Shown piece after piece: positions 12,801 to 27,800 of a DNA stretch of 64,000 bases. The notes beneath the pieces are model-generated. The model worked only from the letters and a program-made list of their open reading frames with translations. It ran no database searches and was not told the origin of the DNA. A program made the translations under genes and the position numbers. Positions within the stretch are counted from its first letter, which is position 1. Each line of letters opens with the position of its first letter. Source of the DNA: Bolinopsis microptera (lineage: Eukaryota; Ctenophora; Tentaculata; Lobata; Bolinopsidae); assembly GCF_026151205.1 (NCBI RefSeq), contig NC_087074.1, positions 1,488,001 through 1,552,000 of the forward strand, read 5' to 3'.

Positions 12801-15800
12801 TTAATATTCTGAATATAATGCGTTCAGCAGAATAGTCTTATTATCCTACCGAACAGAAGAACGGGTCATACTCATAATACTACTCACAACGAGTATTAAT
12901 AAATAAATATTATTACTATTTAGCCAGTTGACTTATAAGTATTACGTTCCCTAAACTATCGTCTGGGAGCAAGGCAACTGAGCAAGGATATGTCGAGTGA
13001 AATCTCAGATAGCAATTGTCACTTACCCCGTATACTGGGATTTACAAGCGATCAAAGTCCATTAAGTTGAGACTTGTGCTACCAAATCACTTAGGATCTA
13101 TCAAAAACATGTACTGGCATGTATTGGCAGTAGATAGTGACAGTTGCATTGGTATGTGTCAGTTACGCTAAAACTCCCCATAACCAGGTTTCTCGGGTGA
13201 AGTTAAATTTTCAGGGCTCATTTTCCCTTTTAAGATCCCGGTAAAATGGGATTTTTATTTACGTGCCGTGAGTGTGTGGCTTAACAGTGCCTTGAGTTTC
13301 TGCGAGTTGAGTAACCCTTGTGTGTTATTCGTGCCTTAACTGTGTCTTAAATATCCCGTGAGTGTCCTCGACAGATTATATCTCCGAAACAAATAATAAA
13401 ACATAGTCGATAAAAGCTTCGCTTAATTTCGTGCTGCGCTCAATAGCCAAGGTATTATAATTCTAATATAATAAATAATATAATAAATCAACCCTCGCAC
13501 TTCATTATCGGGACCGAAGGAATAAACATGTTTGTTTAATACGCCAATACGGACTCTTCTCATTGCTACACCACAATGTGCTCTGAATCATGTGACAACA
13601 CAGCTCGTGGTATACTGGTGTATCACGTGACGTGAAATCACGCGACATATCACGCTTCACTAAAAGGTGAAGTGCTTGCAAGAGAGGCCATGTTAGGTCA
13701 ATTATCACACAATCTTCAATTTCAAATAATTTAATCTGTCAATTTATAATATTACTCGCTTGCTCGCTGTTTGGACGTAGCTGAAGTAAAAATAGACATT
13801 CGGTAATGATTAGATCAATTATTGTATTGCATATTCAGTGGTGATATTACAGTGGTGTGTCTCATGTTTGATCCTCGAAAATTTAATCTCAAGACGTTTT
13901 AACTCCCGAAAATAGGTCTGAAAAACAACCGCGCCACCAATACATTACCCTAACCAGAAATTGTTCCAAGACATAATCCTAATCCAAGCTAGTTAATTAA
14001 TCCATCGTTTGAACTCATTCGTATAATTTTAAAAACTTGTCCATACATTAATAGATTAATGATAATGTTCCTCTCCCTGGAGTGAATGCAGCTCAGAAAG
14101 ATATCTAAATCAGGACCTAATAACTCCCAGTAAAATCATATCTTTACAGCCACACAACCTGCCAGATATTAATATTCACATATCGATGAAGTGGCTAATG
14201 ATAATAATATGATATTCACATAGATATTCACTAGATATCCAGGAAAACATTGAGTCTGATATTGATGAAGTGGCTTGGTGTGAGAGCTCTGCAGCAAGTT
14301 AATTTACGAGTAACTTCATACACAGATGTAATCTCCTGTACCTCTATTTCTAGTACGTTGTTATGTGTTACCTTCTGATATCATAAGCATCTTCCTCGGC
14401 AGTTTGTTTTCGGGTATTATCAGTGAAGTCAACTCATGGTGGTACTGGTAATTGGCATACCTTTTTATCCATCTTAAAGGTAATATCGTTATTTGTTCGT
14501 GTTCATATAAGCTTTCGACGTTTAATGTTTATACTTCATAAACGTTGTGAGATAAGTGTATTGATATAAACAGATAAGTATATAAATAGAAGGTGCTATC
14601 AAATGATACAATAGCTTTTGTGATATATAAATTGACTGCTATAAATTAAACGATTAAATTGTAAATTTCCAAATATCTAAATTCAGTGAACAGTAATTCA
14701 CTCTGACTCTCTCTCTCTCATTCCCTCTGCACCGTGCAGGGACTAATAAGACTGTGTATATCTAACAAGTGAAACAGTATGTTGTCACCTAAGGGCTGAC
14801 CTCTCTCCAGTTCATTATAAGTGGATTTACACAACACGGTCACGGATCAGCTAGTGGTATAGGGTTCGGTCATTAAGGAGGAAGTTACAAGCAGTTTGAA
14901 ATTGTAGCCTTCTATTTGATACCTACTAAACCGTATTCACTGTTCCTATTTAGGTCTATTTAAATGCTTAAAGACGGATCTCTCTGTAGTATAGGAGGGT
15001 TAATGCTTTTTAAAGACCGTACCCGGGTCCCGGTTGCTTGTAGGTTTGATATCACCTAGCAGTAGTTATATCCGCTAGGTACTGCTAGGTGATATCATAC
15101 CTATCGTTCTTCGTTGTGGATGGATAACAGAACTTGTCAGTTGTCTATTTAAACAACGTGTCAGGATACCTTGATCGAGGATACCTTGATCGAGGAAATT
15201 GATAGATACAGCGGATGGATAAGCGGTTAAAATTATAATTGGGGTTGCTGTTTTATCAATGGTTGGATTTTGTGCACGTGGTAAACGCCGGCCAATGACT
15301 GCGCAAAGAGATGCTTGATCAAGCAGACTTTATGTCCGCAGAACTTTGCTTTTTGATGTCTGACAGATGAGTATTAGTTTGCTTATACTGTTATTATATA
15401 GTTTATTGAAAGTATCAACTATTAACCGAACTTTGCTTAATCAAATAGATGCTTCACGTAAATAACATGACAGTTTCAAGACAGTTTCGTAACAGTATTT
15501 CAACGATCTAACCTTTCTCAGTAACATGATCTTGACCCAGGGAATGCAGCTAGAAATATAATATCTTCTGCTGCTGTAGCAAAGCTAATATATTTGATGA
15601 TGCCATGGGGTTACTAAATCATATATTTCACGCGTGAAGCTAAATCACCTTCAAATCAACTTTATTTTACAACACTGCTCCTTAACTGACTTTCTGTGAT
15701 TCTAAGAATTTGTTTGTGTTTCACTACATTTAAAATTGGGTTTAATTGCAGAATCAACATTTATTTGACAAATTGTGTCAAAATAACGCGTGAGTATAAT

Positions 15801-18800
15801 CAGACAGATATGCTCAAAGGTTATCAATCGTTCACTGCGACGACGCCCGTCGATGATTGGGAAGTGAAAAATTTAGCGACTAGGAAGTGCGTTGTTATAA
15901 TCAATATCATGAATGCATGTCACGCGAAAATCACTTCAATTATGAAACGTACGTCGTAGAATTGATCTGCGAACTTATATTTTGAATTTTTTTGATCAAT
16001 GTTTTAAGGTAACCACTTGTTTATTGCGACTCGAGGAATTTTTGATTAAACCTTAAATTCGATGCCCATTTCGCCAAAAGTTGAGGAATAAATGGGCATC
16101 ATTTTCCGATCAAAATGGAACAAGAATTGCGCCCGTTGTTTTGTTTTGGCGGACGCTAGATTTCCATTTCACATTTACTATAAATTTAAGTATAAGCTCC
16201 AATCAGCTCACTTCAATCTTCATGATAATAATATTGATAAATTATGCATCAAATACGGGAAACACTTGAAATTCAGTTCAATTGCCGTAGAACTTAACTT
16301 GTATCTGTAATTCAAGAAATTATCAGCAAAGGTAAACTATACTCGTGTACACATCAATACACTATGCGTGCCACGTACAAATTGGGCGTATTACCTAATA
16401 GTAATATTATACATTACATGCATCATATACATTAAAACACAGTCGCGCCGCGCATTCATAGATCACAGGCTATCTATACATCACATCTCCGCAAGCAATC
16501 CTCGCGCGCGCGCAACTTTTTCGTTGCATGGTAACGGACGGAATGACATCATATTCAGACCCGCCTACTGCTATCTCCAAAATCCACGTTTTTCTGCAAA
16601 AACCTCCATTCGTAACCTTTCACTATTGCCTTTTTTCAAAAGGGTGAAAAGGAAAAAATCAAACATATATATTTCTGATACCATGCCCTATTTAGCTAAT
16701 GTAGCTGTACTGGCTAGCTACTTACTAGCTGTAGAAGACGGCGAGCACAATGGTGATGTTCATTTTCATCATAACTGAAACGAAGATTTCAAGCCTTACG
16801 TTGTGTGTTTCCCTTCGTGTCCAAAAGCATTATAAGTTTGATTATTAGTTCACTTTCCGTAAGTAGTATTCCAACAACTTAGAGACTTAGCTTGTCGTTT
16901 AAAAGACAACCACTCCATTTAAAACACGTGATACACGTGATATACACGTGATACACGTGATTCAACGGACCGTTATATTATTAACGGTGTTATTTAAATT
17001 CTATTTATTGGCTGTTCTATTCAACTTGGTTAAATTTAATTTTCGAACTAAACCTTAAATTTCTATCCAGTGTGGTCCTGTTTCTTAAGTTGCTCGTTCT
17101 CGCTATCATTACCACGTGTGTTGACAATGTGATTGCCCTACAAAGCGTCTCTTCAACTAATACACAATTGCGTCACGGGTATTGCTTCTATTATATTATG
17201 ACAACTTCCTATTAGTATTCGTCGATTGTAACTTCGCTAATTCATTTTAAGGAGGTGTTTGTGACTAATTTATGGATTTAATGCGCAGCACAGAATCCAG
17301 TACGTAATCATCAATTCGGGAAAGGGAAGGATCAACAAAATATTTCGTGGACAAGATGTCAAAGGGAAGCATAGTCTCACGCACTGTATACGATGGTGAT
17401 AGTGAAGCGAAACAAACCAGATCAGTAAAATGCAGATGCTTCCTAGCAACAGAAAAATATAGTAACGAGACCATTAGTGCCGGGAATAATCACTAAAAAT
17501 GTCCGGCAAATTGCAAATTTCGGCTGCAATTGTTTCTGATGGTTCTTATGGACAGTTTTTGACCCAAAAACAAACTTTGTGAATTTAGCACATTTGTCAG
17601 AAAACGGCAGAAATTTCATTGCTTATGGCAATTATATCATTGAGAACAAAATTGTAATCAGTATTAAATTGGGTGATTATTTCTGAGTCTTAAATAGACA
17701 TGGGCGCCGCCGCTAGACATTGTCGCCAAATTTTGCATGATGCTTAAAATTTTGAAAATACTTTATATTTTCAAATTCGATTTTTAAAGTATTGAGTGAT
17801 TCATCCCCAATCATTTAAATGTAGATTTGCATGACAAGGCATAATATGTAATTGATGTACATAAAGGAGTTGAAAAGCTCAGCAAAAATCAAGCTATGGC
17901 TGCCTCAAATTTAGTCCACGACGCCGTCACACCGTTGCTGCCGAGCAAAATGGCTCTACGCTGCAGCCGGATCATCTATAATCTAACGGCGGCAGTCTGG
18001 TTTCGGGGAATCTCTTTTTGTGCTCCCCCTCACCGCTTGACAGTTCGTTAATGAATGCATGACAGAACTTTTATAGAATTTCGTATAGATTTTTATTGAC
18101 AAATTTCGGTGTCAACTGTCAATATGGGAAGTGGGGAACTTGTCCTAATAGAACAATCTAATATTGAAATGCTTAATTCAATTTCATATAATTAATTCTG
18201 GCACTATCATAATGAATGATATTATTATATTTATTCATAACCTGTTGACCTGCGGTGTTAGTGCGACGTTTGAAACCCTCGTGTGTAACACATAACAAAC
18301 ATCGCTCATTTTGTCTTTGGTCTAAATCTTGAATCGCAAACAAGTTTTTTGAGTGAGCCACATGCCGTGAGAGTGTTATGGTTTGGACCGATACTGACTA
18401 TAAAAACAGTTTAAAGATTATATATGAAAACCACCCAGAACTTGAAGCTCTACTTTTAAATGATTTATATTCAGATTCGTCAAAATCAGCTGTATCTTTA
18501 AAACCAACACAACATCTTTGGTCAAATGTCCAAAACGTTTAGCAGTTTTCCCTCCCTTAACTTTAGCAAGATGACCTCTACTCCCCATCAGATCCAGATT
18601 TAAAACTCGTTGGGTGGTTCCTAAAACTATGCACAACACATTCCTGCAGAAAACTGCTTCTCGCAAATTCTTTCCCAGATAGTTCTGTATTTATGTTAAT
18701 TATCCCGAGCTATTAGTACCATACTTTAAAAACTATTCGAAAAATGTAGAATTCATAAATACAAATAAGAGATTTCCCAGCAAATGCTCATTTTGTACGT

Positions 18801-21800
18801 CCTTGTCACAATGTCACTCCCGCTACCCTCCAATTCTCAGAATCTTTGTCGAAATAATCTGTTAGTATCGTCTGCAGGGTTGACCCGTCTCAATTTAACT
18901 GACAGTTTAGCTGGCTGAGGAGAGAGACTGGAGGGAAAAGGTGGGACACACACGTCGTTATAAAACGTTTTTCTATGGTGGTACTGCAGAACAACGCCAC
19001 AAACGCGAGCATATTATTCATCATAAACGTATCCCTGATCGAGTTTATACCGTGAAGTAAGGATGATATAGTATAGCTGAGCGAGTTTATAGCGTGAAGT
19101 AAGGATGATATGGTATACCTGAGCGAGTTTATAGCGTGACGTAAGGATGATATGGTATCCCTGAGCAAGTTTATAGCGCGAAGTAAGGATGATATGGTAT
19201 CCCTGAGCGAGTTTATACCGTGAAGTAAGGATATGATGATATGGTATCCCTGAGCGAGTTTATACCGTGAAGTAAGGATGATATGGTATCCCTGAGCAAG
19301 TTTATAGCGTGAAGTAAGGATGATATGGTATCCCTGAGCGAGTTTATAGCGTGAAGTAAGGATGATACGGTATCCCTGAGCGAGTTTATAGCGTGAAGTA
19401 AGGATGATATGGTATCCCTGAGCGAGTTTATACCGTGAAGTAAGGATGATATGGTATCCCTGAGCGAGTTTAAACCGTGAAGTAAGGATGATATAGTATA
19501 CCTGAGCGAGTTTATAGCGTGAAGTAAGGATGATATGGTATCCCTGAGCGAGTTTATACCGTGAAGTAAGGATGATATAGTATACCTGAGCGAGTTTATA
19601 GCGTGAAGTAAGGATGATATGGTATCCCTGAGCGAGTTTATAGCGTGAAGTAAGGATGATATGGTATCCCTGAGCGAGTTTATACCGTGAAGTAAGGATG
19701 ATATGGTATCCCTGAGCAAGTTTATAGCGTGAAGTAAGGATGATATAGTATACCTGAGCGAGTTTATAGCGTGAAGTAAGGATGATATAGTATACCTGAG
19801 CGAGTTTATAGCGTGAAGTAAGGATGATATGGTATCCCTGAGCAAGTTTATAGCGTGAAGTAAGGATGATATGGTATCCCTGAGCGAGTTTATACCGTGA
19901 AGTAAGGATGATATGGTATCCCTGAGCGAGTTTATAGCGTGAAGTAAGGATGATATGGTATCCCTGAGCAAGTTTATAGCGTGAAGTAAGGATGATATAG
20001 TATACCTGAGCGAGTTTATAGCGTGAAGTAAGGATGATATAGTATACCTGAGCGAGTTTATAGCGTGAAGTAAGGATGATATGGTATCCCTGAGCGAGTT
20101 TATACCGTGAAGTAAGGATGATATGGTATCCCTGAGCGAGTTTATACCGTGAAGTAAGGATGATATAGTATACCTGAGCGAGTTTATAGCGTGAAGTAAG
20201 GATGATATGGTTTCCCTGAGCGAGTTTATACCGTGAAGCAAGGATGATATGGTATCCCTGAGCGAGTTTATACCGTGAAGTAAGGATGATATGGTATCCC
20301 TGAGCGAGTTTATACCGTGAAGTAAGGATGATATTGTATACCTGAGCGAGTTTATACCGTGAAGTAAGGATGATATGGTTTATAGCGTGAAGTAAGGATG
20401 ATATGGTTTATAGCGTGAAGTAAGGATGATATGGTATCCCTGAGCAAGTTCATACCGTGAAGTAAGGATGATATGGTATCCCTGAGCGAGGTTATAGCGT
20501 GAAGTAAGGATGATATGGTATCCCTGAGCGAGTTTATAGCGTGAAGTAAGGATGATATGGTATCCCTGAGCAAGTTTATAGCGTGAAGTAAGGATGATAT
20601 GGTATCCCTGAGCGAGTTTATAGCGTGAAGTAAGGATGATATGGTATCCCTGAGCGAGTTTATAGCGTGAAGTAAGGATGATATGGTATCCCTGAGCAAG
20701 TTTATAGCGTGAAGTAAGGATGATATGGTATCCCTGAGCGAGTTTATAGCGTGAAGTAAGGATGATATGGTATCCCTGAGCGAGTTTATACCGTGAAGTA
20801 AGGATGATATGGTATCCCTGAGCGAGTTTATACCGTGAAGTAAGGATGATATGGTATCCCTGAGCGAGTTTATACCGTGAAGTAAGGATGATATGGTATC
20901 CCTGAGCGAGTTTATACCGTGAAGTAAGGATGATATAGTTTATACCGTGAAGTAAGGATGATATGGTTTATAGCGTGAAGTAAGGATGATATGGTTTATA
21001 GCGTGAAGTAAGGATGATATGGTTTATACCGTGAAGTAAGGATGATATGGTTTATAGCGTGAAGTAAGGATGATATGGTTTATAGCGTGAAGTAAGGATG
21101 ATATGGTATCCCTGAGCAAGTTTATAGCGTGAAGTAAGGATGATATGGTATACCTGAGCGAGTTTATAGCGTGAAGTAAGGATGATATGGTATCCCTGAG
21201 CGAGTTTATAGCGTGAAGTAAGGATGATATGGTATCCCTGAGCAAGTTTATAGCGTGAAGTAAGGATGATATGGTATCCCTGAGCGAGTTTATAGCGTGA
21301 AGTAAGGATGATATGGTATCCCTGAGCGAGTTTATACCGTGAAGTAAGGATGATATGGTATCCCTGAGCGAGTTTATAGCGTGAAGTAAGGATGATATGG
21401 TATCCCTGAGCGAGTTTATAGCGTGAAGTAAGGATGATATGGTATCCCTGAGCGAGTTTATACCGTGAAGTAAGGATGATATAGTATACCTGAGCAAGTT
21501 TATAGCGTGAAGTAAGGATGATATGGTATACCTGAGCGAGTTTATACCGTGAAGTAAGGATGATATGGTATCCCTGAGCGAGTTTATAGCGTGAAGTAAG
21601 GATGATATGGTATCCCTGAGCGAGTTTATAGCGTGAAGTAAGGATGATATGGTATCCCTGAGCAAGTTTATAGCGTGAAGTAAGGATGATATGGTATCCC
21701 TGAGCGAGTTTATAGCGTGAAGTAAGGATGATATGGTATCCCTGAGCGAGTTTATACCGTGAAGTAAGGATGATATGGTATCCCTGAGCGAGTTTATAGC

Positions 21801-24800
21801 GTGAAGTAAGGATGATATGGTATCCCTGAGCGAGTTTATACCGTGAAGTAAGGATGATATAGTATACCTGAGCAAGTTTATAGCGTGAAGTAAGGATGAT
21901 ATGGTATACCTGAGCGAGTTTATACCGTGAAGTAAGGATGATATGGTATCCCTGAGCGAGTTTATAGCGTGAAGTAAGGATGATATGGTATCCCTGAGCG
22001 AGTTTATAGCGTGAAGTAAGGATGATATGGTATCCCTGAGCGAGTTTATAGCGTGAAGTAAGGATGATATGGTATCCCTGAGCAAGTTTATAGCGTGAAG
22101 TAAGGATGATATGGTATCCCTGAGCGAGTTTATAGCGTGAAGTAAGGATGATATGGTATCCCTGAGCGAGTTTATAGCGTGAAGTAAGGATGATATGGTA
22201 TCCCTGAGCGAGTTTATAGCGTGAAGTAAGGATGATATGGTATCCCTGAGCGAGTTTATAGCGTGAAGTAAGGATGATATGGTTTATAGCGTGAAGTAAG
22301 GATGATATGGTATCCCTGAGCAAGTTTATAGCGTGAAGTAAGGATGATATAGTTTACAACTACCGATTTTAAAGGCACAAAAGTTAAAAGAACACAAGGA
22401 TATATCTTGTGAACTTGGCTAGTATATATGAAACATTTGATATGGAGTTGTAGAGGGAGTTATGTGCCTCGCCGGGCTAAAGTAGTGGATGACCTTGCTG
22501 TACGGCAAGTTAAACAAGGATCTGAAACTACTAGGTTCCGTACAGACTCAACTCTGCACCCGTGTCAATATGTTCATTATATGCAAGCCTCTTGATTTAT
22601 AATCACCGAGTCTAGTAATTGTTTAAGAGAGTTCTCTGGCAGTTACGAAACTCGAGAGACTGTGGGATACTGAAGGGAAAGGAAGCAGTTCTAACGAGCT
22701 CTTCTCATACACAAGGATATATCTTGTGAACTTGGCTAGTATATATGAAACATTTGATATGGAGTTGTAGAGGGAGTTATGTGCCTCGCCGGGCTAAAGT
22801 AGTGGATGACCTTGCTGTACGGCAAGTTAAACAAGGATCTGAAACTACTAGGTTCCGTACAGACTCAACTCTGCACCCGTGTCAATATGTTCATTATATG
22901 CAAGCCTCTTGATTTATAATACACATTTATAAGGGAATCGTTAAGTTACAACTTATATCATAAATTCTAGACTTCAGTATTTATATTCTAGAGAAGTATT
23001 TATATCCTAGAGAAGTATTCATATTCTAGAAAAGTATTTATATTCCGCTACAAAATAACAGACAGCTTGGATCTAGCCGCTTTATTAGATACAAAATTCC
23101 AAGCTGTTGCCCGTGTCTAGTCACCGATAAGCAAATGCGATCTGTTCGTTTCCTGCAGAGAAATTTAGGCCAGGGCTTGTTCGTAAAAATATGAGCATTC
23201 TGACATGGGTTAAACGAATGCTCTCGATGAAATTATAAGCTGTCTGTTTGTAATATTTAATCTAAGGATACAATGTTGTCCGATAAGTCTGAGTGCTAAA
23301 GTCTGCACTTTGCACGTTTATCTCTCAGTCAATATTGGCCAAATTCGTTCTGATATGAATTGCTTCCATCATTCAATCAGTTAAAACATAAATGAAATCA
23401 ATTTTTTCGTCGTACCCCTTCCCATAAATAATTAATGCTTTTTAATTTTGATATAAATTCTTATTCCTTTTCACTATCTTTGTCTAACCTAATAAATTGA
23501 ATAGTAGATCTAGTAAGTTATTGGCCAAGGTGCCGATTCTCCTAACTCCTTTCCTTTATGATTCGCTCGTGGTCCTAAAGATGCCAGCACGGCCGAAGCA
23601 AACCCGAATTTCCTGTTCTTCTCACGGTAGCGTTCTCTTTCAACAAGGTTTTTTAATGCACCGAATCCGGATGCGCTATTGGATTGAAAAGTTCATCCTG
23701 GCAAGCCAAGGGGAGGGGGGTGTCTTGGTTTGTGCAATCCTCTAAAGAACTGTAAACAGAAACTGAACTATGCCTCTATAAGTTTATGTCTGGAAAGACT
23801 TTTGACTTCTGAGGCATCTGTGGATGGATGGGTTCTGATGTGCAAATGATAATATGGTGCTCGTCATTTGTTTGGAATGCACCGGACTTGTATTTAGTAG
23901 TGTCCTGACTATTTTATAGATATCCTGGGATTTCTGATCCTTTTATGTTTTTACTGTAATTAGTTTGCAGTCTTGGTGCTTGGTCCGCTTGACATTTGGT
24001 CATAGCAGAGGATTATATTTCCGATTTCGTGGTTTGTTTTAAAGCTGTGGTACGACCTTTTTCGGGCTGCTTATTATGTCCTGTATTGGTATGACATGAT
24101 ACGTTTTTTCTAGGGAGAAAACCTCTAACTGATCTAATTTTCGGAGGTCAGCGATTTGAAATAAATGTTGTTGGGTTGTATAATATATAGGTTGGCATCC
24201 ATTTTTTCCTTCTTAAGTTCTCTTGAAGTATTGGTTGAAATCTACATCTTGCCTTGTTAACATATTATATAGACACGGCACTATGGCCGTCCTTATGGGG
24301 TTCCTAGCTGGGCCACCCACGAATTCCAGAGGTGACTGAGCTTGCTAATCCAGGAAGCTCCCGAGTCCCGGTGTGATAGGCAGACTATTAATACTTTTAA
24401 TACTTTCAAAATAACCACCTTGCAACGTACAAAGGACTAAGCCGTTGAACAAGTTCGGAAGGAACTTACTTGAATATCATTAATCATATCAGTACTATTT
24501 GCAAAGTTATTTAGATTTGCGATTTCTGACTTACTATAGGTGTAGGCCGTTGCACCTCAGGTCATATTATCCAGATGTGTCATAGGAGGCATCTGTGGAT
24601 GGATGGGTTCTGATGTGCAAATGATAATATGGTGCTCGTCATTTGTTTGGAATGCACCGGACTTGTATTTAGTAGTGTCCTGACTATTTTATAGATATCC
24701 TGGGATTTCTGATCCTTTTATGTTTTTACTGTAATTAGTTTGCAGTCTTGGTGCTTGGTCCGCTTGACATTTTGGTCATAGCAGGGGCCAGTAGGATTGT

Positions 24801-27800
24801 ATTTCCGATTTCGTGGTTTGTTTAAAAGCTGTGGTGCGACCTTTTTCAGGCTGCTTATTATGTCCTGTATTGGTATGACAATTGACATAATACGCTTTTT
24901 TCTAGGGAGAAAACCTCTGACTGACCTAATTTTCGGAGGTCAGCGATTTGAAATAAATTTTGTTGGGTTGTATAATATATAGGTTGGCATCCCTTTTTGC
25001 CTTCTTAAGTTCTCTTGAAGTATTGCCATTGGTTGAAAGCTTCATCTTGCCTTGTAAACATATTATATAGACACGGCACTATGGCTGTCTTCACGAGACA
25101 GACCTTATCCCCGGTCGATGGGCATACAACGACCATTAATGATCATTTGCAACGTACAAAGGACTAAGTCGTTGAACAAGTTCGGAAGGATTACGTCTTG
25201 AACCAGCAGGAACCAATAGTGGAGCCAATCATGGGCAGTTACTGAATGATCTATCAAAGCATTTTCAGGTTGCACTCTGAACACCTTGCAACTCATGAAC
25301 TCATGGAAGCTTCAGTAGTTCAGATCAGAAATGGAGGCTTCATGGAGGCTTCAGTAGTTCAGATCAGAAATGGAGGCTTCATGGAGGCTTCAGTAGTTCA
25401 GATCAGAAAGTAGTTCAGTAGTTCAGATCAGTAAACAGCCCCGACAGCAGAGATAGGTGATGATGTCTTCTCGATTGTCAACCGTTGATAAATTTGATAT
25501 TTAAGTAAGGAAGTAAGCGAATAATCGTTTGATAAATATTTATAAAACAATTGTTCGAGCCATTTTTCGACAGATTTAATACGATATATTTGGATTTGTC
25601 AGGTCAGACTGCCATTTAACTGCGCTTACTTGAATATCATTTATCAAACTGGTAATATTTGCAAAGTTATTTTGATTTGCGCTATTCGATTTTATATGGA
25701 AAACATTTTCAAAATACATATATAATTATCATATATATATGTATGTTTTAATACTTTCAACACTACTATATAACAAATAATTTGAGGTATCGAATTATTA
25801 CAAAGCAGTTGTTTAGTTTTTTTAAGAACTGACAATTTGTCATTTTGTCTTTCGGTCCTTGATCTTTGTAGCAGGGTGTTTAGCATGGAAAAGATGGAGT
25901 TAGACCTGAAAAAGATGGAGGAACAATTGGAAAAGATAAACTGCAATACTCTTCCGCTGATGTTGAGAAGTATTACTGATACCAACTGTTTCAAGCGAAT
26001 GTTAAAGAATCATAATTTATATAATCAGTTCTGATGTTTCTTCTTTGCATTGTCTTCACTTTGCAAGACACGTTGGCTTTTATTTTTTACCGCACTCCAT
26101 TTTATGTCGTGATCTCTAACTTTCTAGGATCTGTCTCTATCTTGATTGATTATGTCACTGTACTTACCTTTATTATACCTACATGTATTGTATGGTTTCT
26201 GCTTCTTTTTAGTTTAGTGTGGTTTGCAATAAAATATGTTTTAATTTTGTCTTTGCCATATGATGAGTTATACTTTTACATATTTGCTCACATCACTCAC
26301 AGTCAGCCGCTCTGACATGGTTAACCACCTTCCTTGTGTTGTTGGTTAATCATATGAGTGGGATATAAATACCTCATTTCATTTCATATCATTTCATTTC
26401 ATTTCATTTCATTTCATTTCATTTCATTTCATTTCATTTCATTTCATTTCATTTCATTTCATTTCATTTCATTTCATTTCATATTAAACGGTATATAAAC
26501 CAGACAGAAACAAAGTGTGAAGGACCTGAACCCCTCGGTTTCAGTTCCTTGTTTAACACTGCCGTACAGCAAGGAAATTCACCGAGTTAGCCAAGGATGG
26601 GCACATATTCAACCACTTACCATAATAAAAATACTAACAACCAAATAAAGTTTTTTTAATAATTATATACAATCACCAAAGAATATTTCCTCAAGTTTAC
26701 TTCTAGCTAACTAATTCGTGGTTTAAGCTCTTATTTTATTTATGATTAAAGGAATGTAAAATACAACTTTTCGTTTCATTGACTCAAAGTGATCAGATCG
26801 TCATCCCCCAACATGCTCGGTACCGCCTAATGAGGCTCATTAATGCACGCTAGCGAATAACAATGATCATTTATCAACGGTTACTCCATAGGTTACATCC
26901 AAGGGTTACAATCGTGATCAAAATAACTTTGCAAATATTACCAATATGATAATATTACCAATATGATAATAATACCAATATGATAAATGATATTTAAGTA
27001 AGCGCAGTTAAATGGCAGTCCTATTATATCGTAGTAAATCCTATTATATCCTATTATATCGTAGTAAATCTGTCGAAAAATGGCTGGAACAATATATTGT
27101 TCGAGCCATTGTTATCAGCCACCGTAATAAAATTAGTCCCCACAATCAAAGTCAATAACTCAACCTTTGAATAACAAATAAATGACAAACTATTTCTTTG
27201 CCTACAGACGTGTTTCCCTTGATATGACTTTGATCCAATAATCTCCAGCTAGTACAGTCAAATATGTGAATATTGAAGTTAAGTCTTCGTCGGAAATAAT
27301 TGGCAACATAGCGATTCCAACGTGGAATGGCCGGGACAGATACGTCAACGTTGGTGCTTTGTTCAAGGGGACTTTATCAAACTTTACCATAGTGATTGCT
27401 TATGAAAACTTTTTTGTGTCGTACTGTCTATCGTGAAACCAGCTTGATTTATTAAACCGAACATTTCAGGGTACTTTATTTATGATAGTACAATTATTTT
27501 CTGCATTTTTCGTCACGTGGCTAAATTTAGGATAAAGATACTCAGAAATTAGAAATTCAACATCTTTGAATGACACGTTGATATCAAAGACATGAACATA
27601 TTATGTCGAATTTCTAGAATATATAATTTCTGAGTCAAAGTTAATATAGTTAACGGTTAATACGATTTATATTTGATTCCGTTATCTGTTCGATTTTGAT
27701 TATATATTGAATTTTATTTTGATGAATGTTGTTGACGAAGTGAGAATCTCCACTCAGTGTTTTACCAGTATTGCTGGAGCTTTGAATTACAATTCTCTAG

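Larger units (their letters stand above)
12420..18900. other. Left part of the 33.5-kb intron, no gene seen
   Basis: AT-rich, with only short shadow ORFs lacking domains or splice context. It contains a hairpin (15041-15104), a cluster of CACGTG sites (16925-16959) and a ~50-bp segment at 16782-16832 that recurs inverted at 56262-56312. Confidence 0.6.

Noticed and set aside
19030-22352. Long ORFs (342, 353 and 423 codons) of SLLHAINSLRDTI-type repeats
   Set aside because: They follow from a 42-bp unit without stops in two frames. No start context, no flanking domain, and two frames are equally open.
19030-22352. CRISPR array
   Set aside because: Units are contiguous with no unique spacers, in an animal genome.
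26034-26315. Hydrophobic 93-codon ORF, possible membrane protein
   Set aside because: AT-rich, T-biased sequence next to a retroelement-like ATTTC tail. Hydrophobicity is expected from base composition, and no homologue is recognised.
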